NCBI RefSeq assembly: GCF_025420585.1
Contig: NZ_JAOEGB010000010.1
Location: 124,001-188,000, forward strand
DNA: 64,000 nucleotides
Direction: 5' to 3'
DNA from: Planotetraspora sp. A-T 1434
GTDB taxonomy: Bacteria; Actinomycetota; Actinomycetes; Streptosporangiales; Streptosporangiaceae
Shown: piece after piece, positions 26,209 through 34,569 of the stretch
Layout: each line of letters opens with the position of its first letter
Numbering within the stretch: position 1 is the stretch's first letter
Program-made: the position numbers and the translations under genes
The notes under the pieces: generated by a model
What the model was told of the DNA's origin: nothing
Databases searched by the model: none
Seen by the model: the letters and a program-made list of their open reading frames with translations, nothing else

Positions 26209-27200
26209 TGGCCCGAGATCTGCTGCTGCCCCAAGAGCCGCCCCCCGCCGCGACGACCGTGCCCACCGCTGCCCCGCTCGAAGCGGCGAAGGGGAGGCCG
26301 AGCCGTACGGCAGGTGCCGCGCCGCCGGGGGCGGAGACGCGGACCTCAGAGGGTGTGGCGACTCTATGCGGGGCGGTGGCCGGAGATGCGCGGGTCGCGG
26401 TCGCCGGGGTCGAACTCGACGCCCTGACCGAGGCCCAGGTAGTGCAGCACGTCGTCGAGGCGCTGCATCACGGTCGCGGGGGGCACATCGTCACCCCGAA
26501 CGTCGACATCTGCCGGGCCATCTCACGCGACGCCGAACTCCGCGAACTGGTGGCCAGTGCTGATCTCGCCGTGGCGGACGGCATGCCGCTGGTGTGGGCG
26601 GCCCGCCTGCTCGGCGACCCGCTGCCCGCAAGGGTCACCGGAGCCGACCTGATCTGGTCACTCTCGGAGGCGGCGGCCTCCCACGGCTTCCCGATCTATC
26701 TGCTCGGCGGACCTCCCGGAGTGCCGGACACCGCGTCCGCCGCCCTCCGGGAGAGGTGCCCGCAACTCGTCGTCGCGGGGGTGGACGCTCCGCCGTACGG
26801 GTTCGACACCTGCGACGAAGAGCTGGCGGAGGTGAGGAAGAAACTGGTCGACGCCGGGCCGCTTCTGGTCTTCGTCGGGCTGGGTTTCCCGAAGCAGGAC
26901 CGGCTGATCGCCGCCGTCCGGGCCGACCTGCCCGGGGCGTGGTTCGTCGGCTGCGGCTCTGCGATCGCCTTCGCGGCCGGCTCCGTACGGCGAGCACCCG
27001 CGTGGATGGGCGATCACGGCCTGGAGTGGCTGTTCCGGCTGCTGAGCGAGCCGGGCAGACTGGCCCGCCGCTACCTGATCGACGACCTCCCCTTCGCCCT
27101 GCGGCTCCTCACCGGCTGCCTGCTCCGCCGTCGGGAGCCGGTCGCCCAGGTGCATGAAGGCGGATGTTCGCCAGGTGATGCGGGTAGGTCCCAGCGGTAA
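26208..27200 (+). CDS. WecG/TagA/CpsF family glycosyltransferase
   Basis: 330 residues from the ATG at 26208, overlapping the previous stop. After a 65-residue low-complexity N-terminus come VAVAGVELDALTEAQVVQHV, HIVTPNVDICRAI, ADGMPLVWAARLLG, RVTGADLIW, YLLGGPPGVPDTA and LVFVGLGFPKQD, the ordered motifs of the WecG/TagA/CpsF family. Members transfer a sugar to lipid-linked intermediates in teichoic acid, enterobacterial antigen or capsule synthesis. It is the last gene of the left arm of the polysaccharide locus. Confidence 0.9.
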   Translation: MARDLLLPQEPPPAATTVPTAAPLEAAKGRPSRTAGAAPPGAETRTSEGVATLCGAVAGDARVAVAGVELDALTEAQVVQHVVEALHHGRGGHIVTPNVDICRAISRDAELRELVASADLAVADGMPLVWAARLLGDPLPARVTGADLIWSLSEAAASHGFPIYLLGGPPGVPDTASAALRERCPQLVVAGVDAPPYGFDTCDEELAEVRKKLVDAGPLLVFVGLGFPKQDRLIAAVRADLPGAWFVGCGSAIAFAAGSVRRAPAWMGDHGLEWLFRLLSEPGRLARRYLIDDLPFALRLLTGCLLRRREPVAQVHEGGCSPGDAGRSQR

Positions 27201-27365
27201 GCCGGCCCATGGCTGCCTGCTTCGCCCGCTCAGAGCGCACAGGAAGCCCGGCGGCTTCCCGCGTGCGGCGCCCACTCTTTGACCTCTTCCAGCCGGCCGT
27301 TCTCATTCGTACGTCCTCGTGTCGATGTCCGCGCGTGTCCCACCTCGGGTACGTGACCCCAGCAG

Positions 27366-28129
27366 TCATCTGACAGGCCGTCGCCTGTGAGCTGTAGGCC
27401 GACGCGCGAAAGCATCGGACAGCAGGCGATGAAGGCCTTTGGCCTTGAGGGGCGGAGCGCTGGAGAACGCCTTGTCTACTTCGGCGGTGAAGAAATCTTC
27501 CGCCCCGTCTCCACCCGTCACCGCGACGCGGGCCGCGCGAGCCTTCCGCCAGAAGGAGTACATGTCTGGGCTGGCCATCAGATAGGAAAGCGCGCCGCGC
27601 AGTTCGGCCAGCTCAATCGTGTGGGTCTCGTACGCGACTTTCTGGAGATTCAGAATGAGATTGCAGTAGTGATCTTTCTTGGTTCCGGTGACTCCGGGTG
27701 CCATCTCGGGCCAGACCTGACGAAGCTCCGGGTCGTCGATCGCCATTCTGATGAGGTCGGTGTGTAGCTCGCGTAGTGCGATCTCGCTACTCCGCAGCTG
27801 CTCCTCGCGTGCGATGGTCAACTCCTCGCGCTGGTTCCGTAGCTCGCGGCCCTGTAGAAAGAGGGTCAGCGCGATGGCGACGAAGGCGATTCCCGAAAGA
27901 AGACACCGACTGGGGACATGGCTTGCCCAATCTGTGCCCACCGGTCGAGCTCCTCGTCATCGGCACGGAGAAGGAGGAGGACGGGCACGACCACGCCGCC
28001 TGTCACCACTGCGATTCCAAGCAGCAGAGCAGCGCAAATGAGAAGAGCCCTCAACCATGGATGGCGCATCGATGAGACCATATACAGAAGGCACTTCATC
28101 GTCCAGGGACGGTTGATCGGGCGCACCAC
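27366..28129 (-). pseudogene. DUF6082-like membrane protein with single-base frameshift
   Basis: Two overlapping reading frames encode one protein. The upstream frame (to about 27890) gives a transmembrane segment (ALLICAALLLGIAVVTGG) and DRWAQIGQAMSPVGVFF. The downstream frame gives SGIAFVAIALTLFLQ, LHTDLIRMAIDDPELRQVW and the rest. The join needs one added T in the CTTTC run near 27895. The combined order (two membrane segments, then a helical domain beginning HTDLIRMAIDDP) fits DUF6082 proteins of actinomycetes. It lies downstream of the DUF6879 gene. This may be a true broken gene or a sequencing error; function is unknown in either case. Confidence 0.65.
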
Positions 28130-28165
28130 GATTGCGGGGCGTGGCCTCAGTAGTCGTCGCTGTCC

Positions 28166-28747
28166 TTACTTGGCGGCCAGGAACTGCCCAAGTGTCAGGG
28201 CCACGCGCCGAAGCCCCGTGGCCGTCCTCTCCAGAGAAGCGAGGACCGCGGGGTCCTCAGTGACCCAACCACCCGACTGTAGGCCAGTGTCGCCATAATC
28301 ATGAATCAACGCCGTGTGACGGTCGAATAGCAGGAAGTCGAAGTAGTCGTCGCCGGTAAGGCCTCGGACGGCGTCGCAGCGCACGATTTCGATTACTTCG
28401 CCCATCTTGGCGCGGATTCGATAGGCCAGTAGTTCATAATTTAGATACGGAGTGAGCGGCTCTTCGACGAGACGTAGTCTCGCGTACTCGATGCCTCGAC
28501 TTTTGATGTCATCGTAGAGAGGCCTGTCCGCCTCGGCTTCATTGAGCAAGAGCTCCTCGGCCTGGGCGACGTCGCCTCGGCTGTATGCCTCCTGAGACCT
28601 GTTGGTTTCAAGTTCTTGATACGTCTGGCGGCATTCGAGCTTGAGAAATCTCCACTCCATTCGCGACCAAGCCTGTGAGAATCGTCGGCCGAACTCGTCG
28701 AGGCTCAACCGCTTAGCATTTTTTGTCGCCCAATGTGGTGGATACAT
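28166..28747 (-). CDS. DUF6879 family protein
   Basis: 193 residues. The C-terminal half, with RLRLVEEPLTPYLNYELLAY, YFDFLLFD and GGWVTEDPAVLASLERT, follows the DUF6879 pattern common in Streptomyces and relatives. The N-terminal half is a charged helical region (FSQAWSRMEWRFLKLECRQ). The start codon directly follows the stop of the small upstream gene, indicating coupled translation. Base composition is lower in GC than in the core genes, consistent with horizontal acquisition. DUF6879 genes usually sit next to small regulators; biochemical function is unknown. Confidence 0.75.
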   Translation of the reverse strand: MYPPHWATKNAKRLSLDEFGRRFSQAWSRMEWRFLKLECRQTYQELETNRSQEAYSRGDVAQAEELLLNEAEADRPLYDDIKSRGIEYARLRLVEEPLTPYLNYELLAYRIRAKMGEVIEIVRCDAVRGLTGDDYFDFLLFDRHTALIHDYGDTGLQSGGWVTEDPAVLASLERTATGLRRVALTLGQFLAAK

Positions 28748-28987
28748 CTAACTATCCGGAATGTCCTTCTTCGCCGATATAAGGGTGGCCCGTGAGATCC
28801 GCACGATTCGTTCGTCGGCCGCGCATCTCGCGTCTTTCATGGGCTGGAGGCCGAGCCGATCAGTGATATCGGTTCCGATAACGGCGAAGCTCCCGTCGTC
28901 CAGCTCAAGAATATCCGGAGATCCGCTTACGGCCGTAGTGTCGCCACGCTCGACGGGAGTGACACCCAGCCGTCTGATAGCTCTCAT
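28748..28987 (-). CDS. Small hypothetical protein coupled to DUF6879 gene
   Basis: 79 residues from the ATG at 28987; an in-frame TTG at 29050 would give 100 residues but falls on the predicted -35 hexamer. The sequence alternates beta-type segments (PDILELDDGSFAVIGTDI and ERIVRISRATLI). No known domain is recognised. It is the first gene of a three-gene unit with the DUF6879 and DUF6082-like genes, and its stop abuts the next start. The extra N-terminal residues also look protein-like, so the start is uncertain. Confidence 0.55.
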   Translation of the reverse strand: MRAIRRLGVTPVERGDTTAVSGSPDILELDDGSFAVIGTDITDRLGLQPMKDARCAADERIVRISRATLISAKKDIPDS

Positions 28988-29021
28988 TGCTGTCTCAATC
29001 CTGACGAATAAATGTGCTATA

Positions 29022-29050
29022 TCTATATCACCCCATAGGTTGTGCGACAA
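29022..29050 (-). promoter_or_regulatory. Candidate promoter of the DUF6879 operon
   Basis: On the minus strand, TTGTCG (29050-29045), a 17-bp spacer and TATAGA (29027-29022) form a good vegetative-type promoter in an unusually AT-rich stretch. Transcription would begin about 29015 and run into the small gene. Confidence 0.5.
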
Positions 29051-29072
29051 GATATAAGGGCAGGCGGCTTCG

Positions 29073-29092
29073 CTTATCGGACGTCCGATAAG
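29073..29092. terminator. Perfect 20-bp palindrome, terminator or operator
   Basis: CTTATCGGACGTCCGATAAG is a perfect palindrome, with further pairing of GCTT/AAGC outside a 2-base bulge. It lies downstream of the MerR gene and upstream of the DUF6879 operon promoter, both on the minus strand. It could terminate the merR transcript or act as an operator for the operon; no T-tract is present. Confidence 0.5.
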
Positions 29093-29213
29093 AAGCGCAC
29101 GGCGGTGTCAAGAGGGTGCACCTTTATCGAAATAGCGGAAAAGGTGTTTCTGAGGCGTGCGCGCTGGGTGGGATTCCGCTGCTGCCAGCCTTGACCCTGT
29201 GGGGTTCGCTGTG

Positions 29214-29978
29214 TCAGCGGGCCTGGCGAACCCGCTCGATGTAGGCGACGAGGCTGGTCATCTGATCGGCGGACCACGGTAGGCGTTGGCTGAGATCTGT
29301 GCTGTTCTCCTGCCACATCGTCTTGGCGGCGGCCTTGACCCGCTCGTCGCCGCCGTGGAAGACGTCTCCCAGGGCGTCCCAGCGTTCGACCAGGTCCTGA
29401 ACCCGCGGGTCCTCGACGGGCGTGTCCCCCTGCACGTGTCGCAGCAGTTCCCCGACGAGTCCGGACCATTCGGCCTTGGCCTTGTCGACCGCCTCCGGGC
29501 TGAGTACGGCTCGGCGCTCGGCCAGGCGGCCCCGCTGGTCCTGCGTGAAGTGGGCCTCGAACACCGACATCATCTCCAAGGTCGTCATGAACTGGTCCTG
29601 GCCGGGCATCGGCGAGCGCTCGATCTGGTCCAGCAGTCCGTGAAGCCGCTGCGTCAGCTGCCGGATCCGGTGGGCGTGCTCCTCCACGTCGCGGAGCTGA
29701 GCGGCGAGTAGATCCCGCATCGTCGCCAGATCGTCAGCGGAGTCGGCGAGCAGCTTTGCGATCTCCTCCAGCGAGAGCCCGAGCCCGCGCAGCGCCCGCA
29801 CCCGATACAGCCGCCGGACCTCCTCCCTGGTGTAGCGGCGGTGCCCCGAGGCGGTGCGCTCGCTCGCCCTAAGCAGGCCGATCTGGTCGTAGTGGCGGAG
29901 CGTCCGCACGGTCAGCCCGGTCGCGTGTGCCAGCTCTCCGATGCTCCACCGGCGGCCGGCGTCGTCGCTCCCGATCAC
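29214..29978 (-). CDS. MerR family regulator with TipAS-like effector domain
   Basis: About 254 residues from the GTG at 29978. Residues 8-75 form the MerR winged helix (WSIGELAHATGLTVRTLRHY, ASGHRRYTREEVRRL). Residues 85-125 are the dimer coiled coil. The C-terminal 120 residues, with MSVFEAHFTQDQ and AEWSGLVGELLRHVQ, resemble the TipAS antibiotic-binding domain. I chose the GTG because a MerR-type promoter overlaps the longer ORF start and places +1 at or next to this codon, implying a leaderless mRNA. It likely autoregulates in response to a small molecule. Confidence 0.85.
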   Translation of the reverse strand: MIGSDDAGRRWSIGELAHATGLTVRTLRHYDQIGLLRASERTASGHRRYTREEVRRLYRVRALRGLGLSLEEIAKLLADSADDLATMRDLLAAQLRDVEEHAHRIRQLTQRLHGLLDQIERSPMPGQDQFMTTLEMMSVFEAHFTQDQRGRLAERRAVLSPEAVDKAKAEWSGLVGELLRHVQGDTPVEDPRVQDLVERWDALGDVFHGGDERVKAAAKTMWQENSTDLSQRLPWSADQMTSLVAYIERVRQAR

Positions 29979-29985
29979 GCCGCCA

Positions 29986-30016
29986 ACGCTAGAACCTGAC
30001 GTCACGTCCGGTTCAA
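29986..30016 (-). promoter_or_regulatory. MerR-type autoregulated promoter with 19-bp spacer
   Basis: On the minus strand, TTGAAC (30016-30011) and TAGCGT (29991-29986) are separated by 19 bp, the lengthened spacer typical of MerR-controlled promoters. A dyad GAACC-N13-GGTTC (29992-30014) fills it. The GTG start lies 7 nt after the -10 hexamer. Confidence 0.7.
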
Positions 30017-30086
30017 GCCCTGTGTGTCATCTCTGGCCTGTGCTACATCTCTGGTACGGGCACCGCACCCGGCTTAAGCTCCGATC

Positions 30087-30305
30087 ATGTCCAATGACCG
30101 CTTCGAACCATTTCCCGGATCGCTGGACGCTGACAGCGTGTCCGCTCAGCGCTGCACCTGGCATACGCCTGATAACCAGCCCTGTACGCAACCACCTCGC
30201 AATGTCGTACGGACTCGAGATGGAGCGCGTTGGTCAGCCTGCGAGACGGCGGTTCGAGAAATCGCCGCTAAAGAAGGCGTTCCCCTGCCCTCTGACCTCG
30301 TATGA
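30087..30305 (+). CDS. Small hypothetical protein
   Basis: A 72-codon frame from ATG 30087, divergent from the MerR gene. Three cysteines (CTWHTPDNQPCTQ and SACETAVREI) and the composition look protein-like, but there is no clear ribosome site and no recognised family. It could be a small metal-binding protein or not expressed. Confidence 0.4.
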   Translation: MSNDRFEPFPGSLDADSVSAQRCTWHTPDNQPCTQPPRNVVRTRDGARWSACETAVREIAAKEGVPLPSDLV

Positions 30306-30461
30306 CATGGTCTGACGCGACACCCTTCAGGTCCCCTGGGCCGTAGGACTCGGGGCTCCCGATCAGGGCTTCACGGCGGAGATCCGTCTCGTGTTCGGCT
30401 GTCATTGAAGTGCCGTTCACCGGTGGGGACGGCCAGGAAACGCACACTTACTGTGTGGCGA

Positions 30462-30486
30462 TTGAGCAAAGCAAGCGCTTTGTCAA
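30462..30486. promoter_or_regulatory. Inverted repeat upstream of the PI-PLC-like gene
   Basis: Arms TTGAGCAAAGC and GCTTTGTCAA pair around a short centre with a one-base asymmetry; the core CAAAGC-AAGC-GCTTTG resembles LacI-type operator symmetry. It lies 52 bp before the start codon of the secreted phospholipase-like gene. The controlling protein is unknown. Confidence 0.4.
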
Positions 30487-30537
30487 GCCGCCGCGCTGCA
30501 GCGCAGCAGTGGTCCCCTCAACCCCCCGGAGGCCTTT

Positions 30538-31554
30538 GTGCGTTTCCCCCCGTTCCCCCGCATCTCCCGCTTCCGTCGCCTCGCCATGCTCGCCGGGCTG
30601 GTCACGGCCATGACCTTCGCGACCGGCATCAGCCCCGTGCAGGCCGGCACCCCCACGCTTACCGACTACTTCTACGGCGGCGTCCACAACGCGTACGACA
30701 GGGCGGCCTACCCGTACCTCATCGACGCGCTCGACGCGGGCGACCGCATGATCGAGATCGACATGTGGACCTTCTTCGGGCAGTGGACGGTCAGCCACTC
30801 CAACCCGTTCGGCAACGACAACAACTGCGAGCAGGGCGCGACCATCGGCCAGTTGCGGGACTCGGCGCGGAGCAAGCCGCTGACCGACTGCCTGGACAAC
30901 ATCAAGGCCTGGCACGACGCCCACCCGGACCACGAGCTCCTGATCATCAAGCTCGAGATGAAGGACGGCTTCCACGACAACCGAGGCAAGGGGCCCGACG
31001 AGCTTGACACGGTGTTCCGTACCCGCTTCGGCAGCGCGATGATCACGCCCGCTGCTCTGATGAACGGCTGGGCCACTCCGGACGAGGGCGCCAAGGCGCA
31101 CGCCTGGCCGACCCAGCTGCGCGGCAAGATCATGGCGTACGTCATCAGGGGCACCGCCGAGAACGACAGCCTGCCCACCGAGGTCGAGTACGCCCAGCAC
31201 CTGCGCGCGCATCCGGCGGACGCGCAGGTCTTCCCGGTCCCCAATACGGCGTACGGCACGGCCGATCCGAGGCAGGGCTACGACGCGTCCCTGCGCCCGT
31301 GGTTCGTAGTCTTCGACGGCAGCGCGACCGGCTTCGCCGGGCTGTCCGCCGAGCAGCGGGCGTTCTATCGCGACTACTTCACCACCGTCACCGACGCCCA
31401 CAGCGTCTCGCCGACGCTGGACACCTACAACCCGACCCCCGAGCAGGCTCTGACCCGCACCAGGCTGCTCGGCTGCCTTGGCGCCACCGTCATCTCCAGC
31501 GACTGGCGACACGTGCCCGGCTGGCAGGGCCCCCACGACCGGAGCTCCTGTTAA
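30538..31554 (+). CDS. Secreted phosphatidylinositol-specific phospholipase C-like protein
   Basis: 338 residues from GTG 30538, 6 bases after GGAGG. A signal peptide covers residues 1-38 (basic start, hydrophobic core, cleavage after PVQAG). The PI-PLC X-like TIM barrel follows: YFYGGVHNAYD (first catalytic-type His), IEIDMWTFFGQWTVSHSNPF (acidic residues and second His), and HELLIIKLEM. Such enzymes cleave phosphoinositides or glycolipid anchors outside the cell. Actinobacterial lipids include phosphatidylinositol mannosides, plausible substrates. It ends at a strong terminator shared with the convergent oxidoreductase gene. Confidence 0.8.
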   Translation: MRFPPFPRISRFRRLAMLAGLVTAMTFATGISPVQAGTPTLTDYFYGGVHNAYDRAAYPYLIDALDAGDRMIEIDMWTFFGQWTVSHSNPFGNDNNCEQGATIGQLRDSARSKPLTDCLDNIKAWHDAHPDHELLIIKLEMKDGFHDNRGKGPDELDTVFRTRFGSAMITPAALMNGWATPDEGAKAHAWPTQLRGKIMAYVIRGTAENDSLPTEVEYAQHLRAHPADAQVFPVPNTAYGTADPRQGYDASLRPWFVVFDGSATGFAGLSAEQRAFYRDYFTTVTDAHSVSPTLDTYNPTPEQALTRTRLLGCLGATVISSDWRHVPGWQGPHDRSSC

Positions 31555-31582
31555 CCCCTGCTCCTGTTAATCCCCGCTCCCG

Positions 31583-31610
31583 CAGGGCCCGGCCGCGCGG
31601 CCGGGCCCTG
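31583..31610. terminator. Bidirectional terminator, 28-bp perfect palindrome
   Basis: Arms CAGGGCCCGGCCGC and GCGGCCGGGCCCTG are perfect complements. The element lies between the convergent PI-PLC-like and oxidoreductase genes, 28 bp after one stop and 14 bp before the other. Confidence 0.8.
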
Positions 31611-31624
31611 GACGCGGCAGGGGG

Positions 31625-32305
31625 TCAGCGGCTGGCGGCGGCAAGGGCCTCACGGAGCACCGCGGCGTCGGCCTGCACTCCCGGTGTCTCCCAGACTTTC
31701 TCGTCGCCCCCCGAATAGATCAAGCCGTACGCGGGCGTCCCCGGCTGAAAGCGCCATCCCTCGGCCAGCGTCCCCGCGTCGACGGCGTCGTAGCCGATGC
31801 GGTCGAGGAAGGCCGTCACCTCGCCCTTCGCGCCCGCGTCGTCGCCCGCGATTGCGAGCGCGCTGCGGTCCGCGGCGCCGGACGGCCGGGCGAGCTCCCG
31901 CAGATGCTCGAAGTAGATGTTGTTGAAGACCTTGACGACCTTGGATGACGGGAGATGGCGCTGCAGCAGTTCGCTGGACGTGGTCGATTCGTCGTCCAGC
32001 TCGGGGAAGTTCCCATCCCGCTGGGAGTAGTAGTTGTTGGTGTCGATCACGGGCTTGCCGGAGAGCGGCTCCACGGGAACGTCGCGATAGGCCCGCAGCG
32101 GAATGCTCACGACCACCAGGTCGCCGGCCGCCGCGGCCTCGGCAGAGGTCGCCGCACGGGCCCTCGGCCCGAGCTCGTCGACCAGCTCCCGCAATGTCTC
32201 CGGACCGCGCGAGTTGCTCAGCACCACGTCATAGCCGGCCGCCACGGCGAGCCGGGCCACTGTGCCGCCGATGTTTCCGCTACCGATGAATCCCACAGTC
32301 GTCAT
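31625..32305 (-). CDS. NADPH-dependent F420 reductase-like oxidoreductase
   Basis: About 226 residues from ATG 32305 (GGGAA upstream). The Rossmann nucleotide-binding start is TTVGFIGSGNIGGTVARLA, with SNSRGPETL after strand 2 as in F420:NADPH oxidoreductases and related proteins. VVSIPLRAYRDVP and VIDTNNYYSQRDGNFP also match this family. Actinomycetes use F420, so a hydride transfer between NADPH and F420 is possible; many paralogues have other, unknown substrates. It is a single gene flanked by a terminator on its 3' side. Confidence 0.75.
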   Translation of the reverse strand: MTTVGFIGSGNIGGTVARLAVAAGYDVVLSNSRGPETLRELVDELGPRARAATSAEAAAAGDLVVVSIPLRAYRDVPVEPLSGKPVIDTNNYYSQRDGNFPELDDESTTSSELLQRHLPSSKVVKVFNNIYFEHLRELARPSGAADRSALAIAGDDAGAKGEVTAFLDRIGYDAVDAGTLAEGWRFQPGTPAYGLIYSGGDEKVWETPGVQADAAVLREALAAASR

Positions 32306-32612
32306 GCGCGTTCCCAACTTTCGCCCGGCACCCGGTATTCCCTATCAGCTCCGATGGTTTCCGGCCAGCGCCCGCCGAACCCCTACCTCCTCGTCGTGGC
32401 ACTCTTACCTGGAGATCGCCTGAGGGCCTCGACTCGGGCGATGTCGTCCGCGGGACAGCACCGCCGATCATTCTGGTGAGCATTAAGTAGGGGGTACTCT
32501 CCCGCGCCGCCTGGATCGGGCGTGACCATGAAGTCGATCTCTCGGGGAGCATCCCTGTCGCGCGGTCAGCCCGGGACGGTCAGTGTCCCAGGCGGCCGAA
32601 AGGGAGGACGGC

Positions 32613-32835
32613 ATGGCGAAGGAACAGGTCGGCGAAATTCGCATCAGCAAGCGGATCGTCCGGATCGGGCACGAGGTCTACCGCTGGCGGCGCGGTCGTC
32701 GCCGCCGTGGAGTCCCAGCCGGGCCGGTTGAAGTCGCTCGGCAGCGCTATCGCCGGCGGCGCCAAGGACGCCGTCCTGTCAGTGGTCAAGGACGGCGTGG
32801 CCGCCCTGATCGTCGCCCTCGTAGGCCGGATGTGA
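32613..32835 (+). pseudogene. Small hypothetical gene with frameshift
   Basis: The ATG at 32613 sits 5 bases behind a strong AGGGAGG. The first frame gives MAKEQVGEIRISKRIVRIG and on to about 32690. It then turns into Arg-only low complexity, while the neighbouring frame from 32683 reads AGGAVVAAVESQPGRLKS, then a hydrophobic helix AKDAVLSVVKDGVAALIVAL to TGA 32833-32835. A one-base change in the GC run near 32688 would join them into a ~74-residue protein. No family is recognised with confidence. It is either a decayed gene or an assembly error. Confidence 0.45.
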
Positions 32836-33101
32836 GCGGGGGTCCTCACTGTTGTGGCCCGTGGCCTCACCAATGAGAATCGCTTCCAGAATCAGAGGCT
32901 TCGCAGCCCGCTGATGGCCGTCTGCGTACTCCGGTGCCCCACCCGACGGTTACCGCAGACGCCTTCAACCGTCGCCGTCGCGTTTCGGATCTCCAACCGC
33001 ATTCGCTACTATCGATCTATGACTGCCGGGTTGGCCATGTGCCGCACACAGAACGGACACCCGGCCGCTGCTTGATCACCGCGCGGGCGAGAGGTCCGCC
33101 C

Positions 33102-33136
33102 CCGTTACGAGAAGTGCGTACAGCCACTCGTAACGG
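33102..33136 (+). promoter_or_regulatory. Leader hairpin abutting the S1-protein Shine-Dalgarno
   Basis: A 10-bp perfect stem (CCGTTACGAG with CTCGTAACGG) and 15-nt loop ends exactly one base before AAGGAGGTGA (33137-33146), a near-full match to the 16S rRNA 3' end. The hairpin would stand beside, not over, the ribosome site, and could control access or RNA stability. Confidence 0.55.
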
Positions 33137-33151
33137 AAGGAGGTGACATAC

Positions 33152-33361
33152 ATGAGCTGGCAGTCTTTCCTCGCCCGTCACCAGGTTGGTGACGTCATCG
33201 AAGGCGTGGTGACCAGGGAAGTGCCGTTCGGTTCGTTCGTCGAGTCCGACGGCTTCACAGGTCTCGCGTACCAGGAGTCCTGGCCCGTCGGCACCCGCGT
33301 CTCGGTCCGGATCCTCGCGATCGACCCCGAGAAGCAGCGGTTCAGCCTGGCCTCGGCCTGA
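33152..33361 (+). CDS. Small S1 RNA-binding domain protein
   Basis: 69 residues from the ATG at 33152, chosen over an in-frame codon at 33143 because the very strong AAGGAGGTGA is 5 nt upstream. Almost the whole protein is one S1/OB fold: VGDVIEGVVTREVPFGSFVE, then GTRVSVRILAIDPEKQRFSLA, the typical S1 start and end motifs. Single-domain S1 proteins bind RNA, and some act in translation or RNA turnover. The exceptional ribosome site and leader hairpin suggest high, controlled expression. Its target is unknown. Confidence 0.82.
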   Translation: MSWQSFLARHQVGDVIEGVVTREVPFGSFVESDGFTGLAYQESWPVGTRVSVRILAIDPEKQRFSLASA

Positions 33362-33367
33362 GTAAGC

Positions 33368-33402
33368 GCTGATCCGGGGGAAGCGGACTCCCCCGGATCA
33401 GC
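33368..33402 (+). terminator. Terminator after the S1-domain gene
   Basis: A 13-bp stem (GCTGATCCGGGGG with CCCCCGGATCAGC) with a 9-nt loop starts 6 bp after the stop codon. Confidence 0.75.
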
Positions 33403-33723
33403 ACCCACCGCATTATCACGGGCCCTCGTCCGAAGCACGTATTCAGCGAAGATCACGACTTACCACGTGATGCGAGGTGACGGGGCCAAAGACAGCAGAA
33501 CGGATGGCGCAGAAATTTCCGAGCGTCGAGAGCAAAGAGGGCTGCTATCAGTAGCGACGCCGCCGCTTTGCGAAGCGCTCGGAAGTGAGCCCGGGAAGGT
33601 CCCTCCGGACGGTGGGGTCCCGGCTTGCGTTTCTCTTGAATGCTCTACCTGCCGCTCAGACGTGCAACCGGAATGATCCTGAAGCATGGATCACAGCCGC
33701 AGCAAGGATGTAGTCATCCGGCG
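33403..33723. other. Gene-free stretch before folD
   Basis: About 320 bp between the S1-gene terminator and the end of folD. A weak hairpin (CGCTT-tgcg-AAGCG near 33551-33564) may end the folD transcript. Short open frames here lack ribosome sites or recognisable products, and I see no other element. Confidence 0.5.
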
Positions 33724-34569
33724 TCAGCGGATCGAGGCGGCCTGCAGGGTGTGTTGCAACAGCAGTGCGGTGGTGACCGGACCGACCCCGCCAGGCACGG
33801 GGGTCAGGGCTCCGGCTTTCTCGGTGACTGAGGCGGCGTCGGCGTCCCCGACCAGACCACCTTCGGCGGTGGGGTTGGTGCCCACGTCGACCACCACCGC
33901 TCCAGGCCTGATGTGCTCGGCAGTGATCAGCCCGGCTCGGCCTACCGCGGCCACCACCACGTCGGCGGTGGAGGTAGCGGCTGCCAGGTCCTTGGTCCGC
34001 GAGTGGCACACGGTGACGGTCGCGTTCTTGTCCAGCAACAGGTGGGCGGCGGGCTTGCCGACCACGGTGGACCGGCCGACCACCGCGACATGCCGACCGG
34101 TCAGCTCGATCTTGTAGTGGTCCAGGATCGCCACCACCGCCTCTGCGGTCGCCGGGGCGAACGCCGAGAGCCCCGCCGCCAGACGGCCCAGGGACAGCGG
34201 GTTGGCGCCATCGATGTCCTTCTCGAACGCGATGGCACCGGCCATGTCCTCCAGCGTGGCCCCGTATGGCAGCGGCGTCTGGAGGATGACGCCGTGGACG
34301 GTCTCGTCGATGGACAGCGCGGCCAGTTCGCGGCGGATGTCGCCGGGAGCGGCGTCCGCGCCGAGGTCGATGATGTCGCAGGCTATCCCGACCTTCTCGG
34401 CGGCCTTGGCGATCGAGCGGACATACCAGGCGCTGGACTCGTCCGCCGTCGCGACGACGACCGCGAGCTTGGGCGGCCTCCCGGCCGCCGTCAGTTCGGC
34501 GGCCTTGGCGGCGGTCTCGGCGCGGATCGCGGCGGCGAGTTCCTTGCCGGACAGGATGGCGGCACTCAT
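33724..34569 (-). CDS. folD: Bifunctional methylene-THF dehydrogenase / methenyl-THF cyclohydrolase
   Basis: 281 residues. It interconverts methylene-, methenyl- and formyl-tetrahydrofolate in the cytoplasm. Motifs: YVRSIAKAAEKVGI (catalytic Tyr and Lys), VHGVILQTPLP, KDIDGANPLSLGRL, and the NADP-binding HVAVVGRSTVVGKPAAHLL followed by TVTVCHSRTKDL and PGGVGPVTTALLL. Its ATG overlaps the stop of the cyclodeaminase-like gene upstream. Organisms of this type often carry a housekeeping folD elsewhere, so this copy may serve a dedicated one-carbon task; that is inference. Confidence 0.93.
   Translation of the reverse strand: MSAAILSGKELAAAIRAETAAKAAELTAAGRPPKLAVVVATADESSAWYVRSIAKAAEKVGIACDIIDLGADAAPGDIRRELAALSIDETVHGVILQTPLPYGATLEDMAGAIAFEKDIDGANPLSLGRLAAGLSAFAPATAEAVVAILDHYKIELTGRHVAVVGRSTVVGKPAAHLLLDKNATVTVCHSRTKDLAAATSTADVVVAAVGRAGLITAEHIRPGAVVVDVGTNPTAEGGLVGDADAASVTEKAGALTPVPGGVGPVTTALLLQHTLQAASIR

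Noticed and set aside
33467-33676. Small ORF between the S1 gene and folD
   Set aside because: No ribosome site, no recognisable motif, and composition like non-coding DNA.
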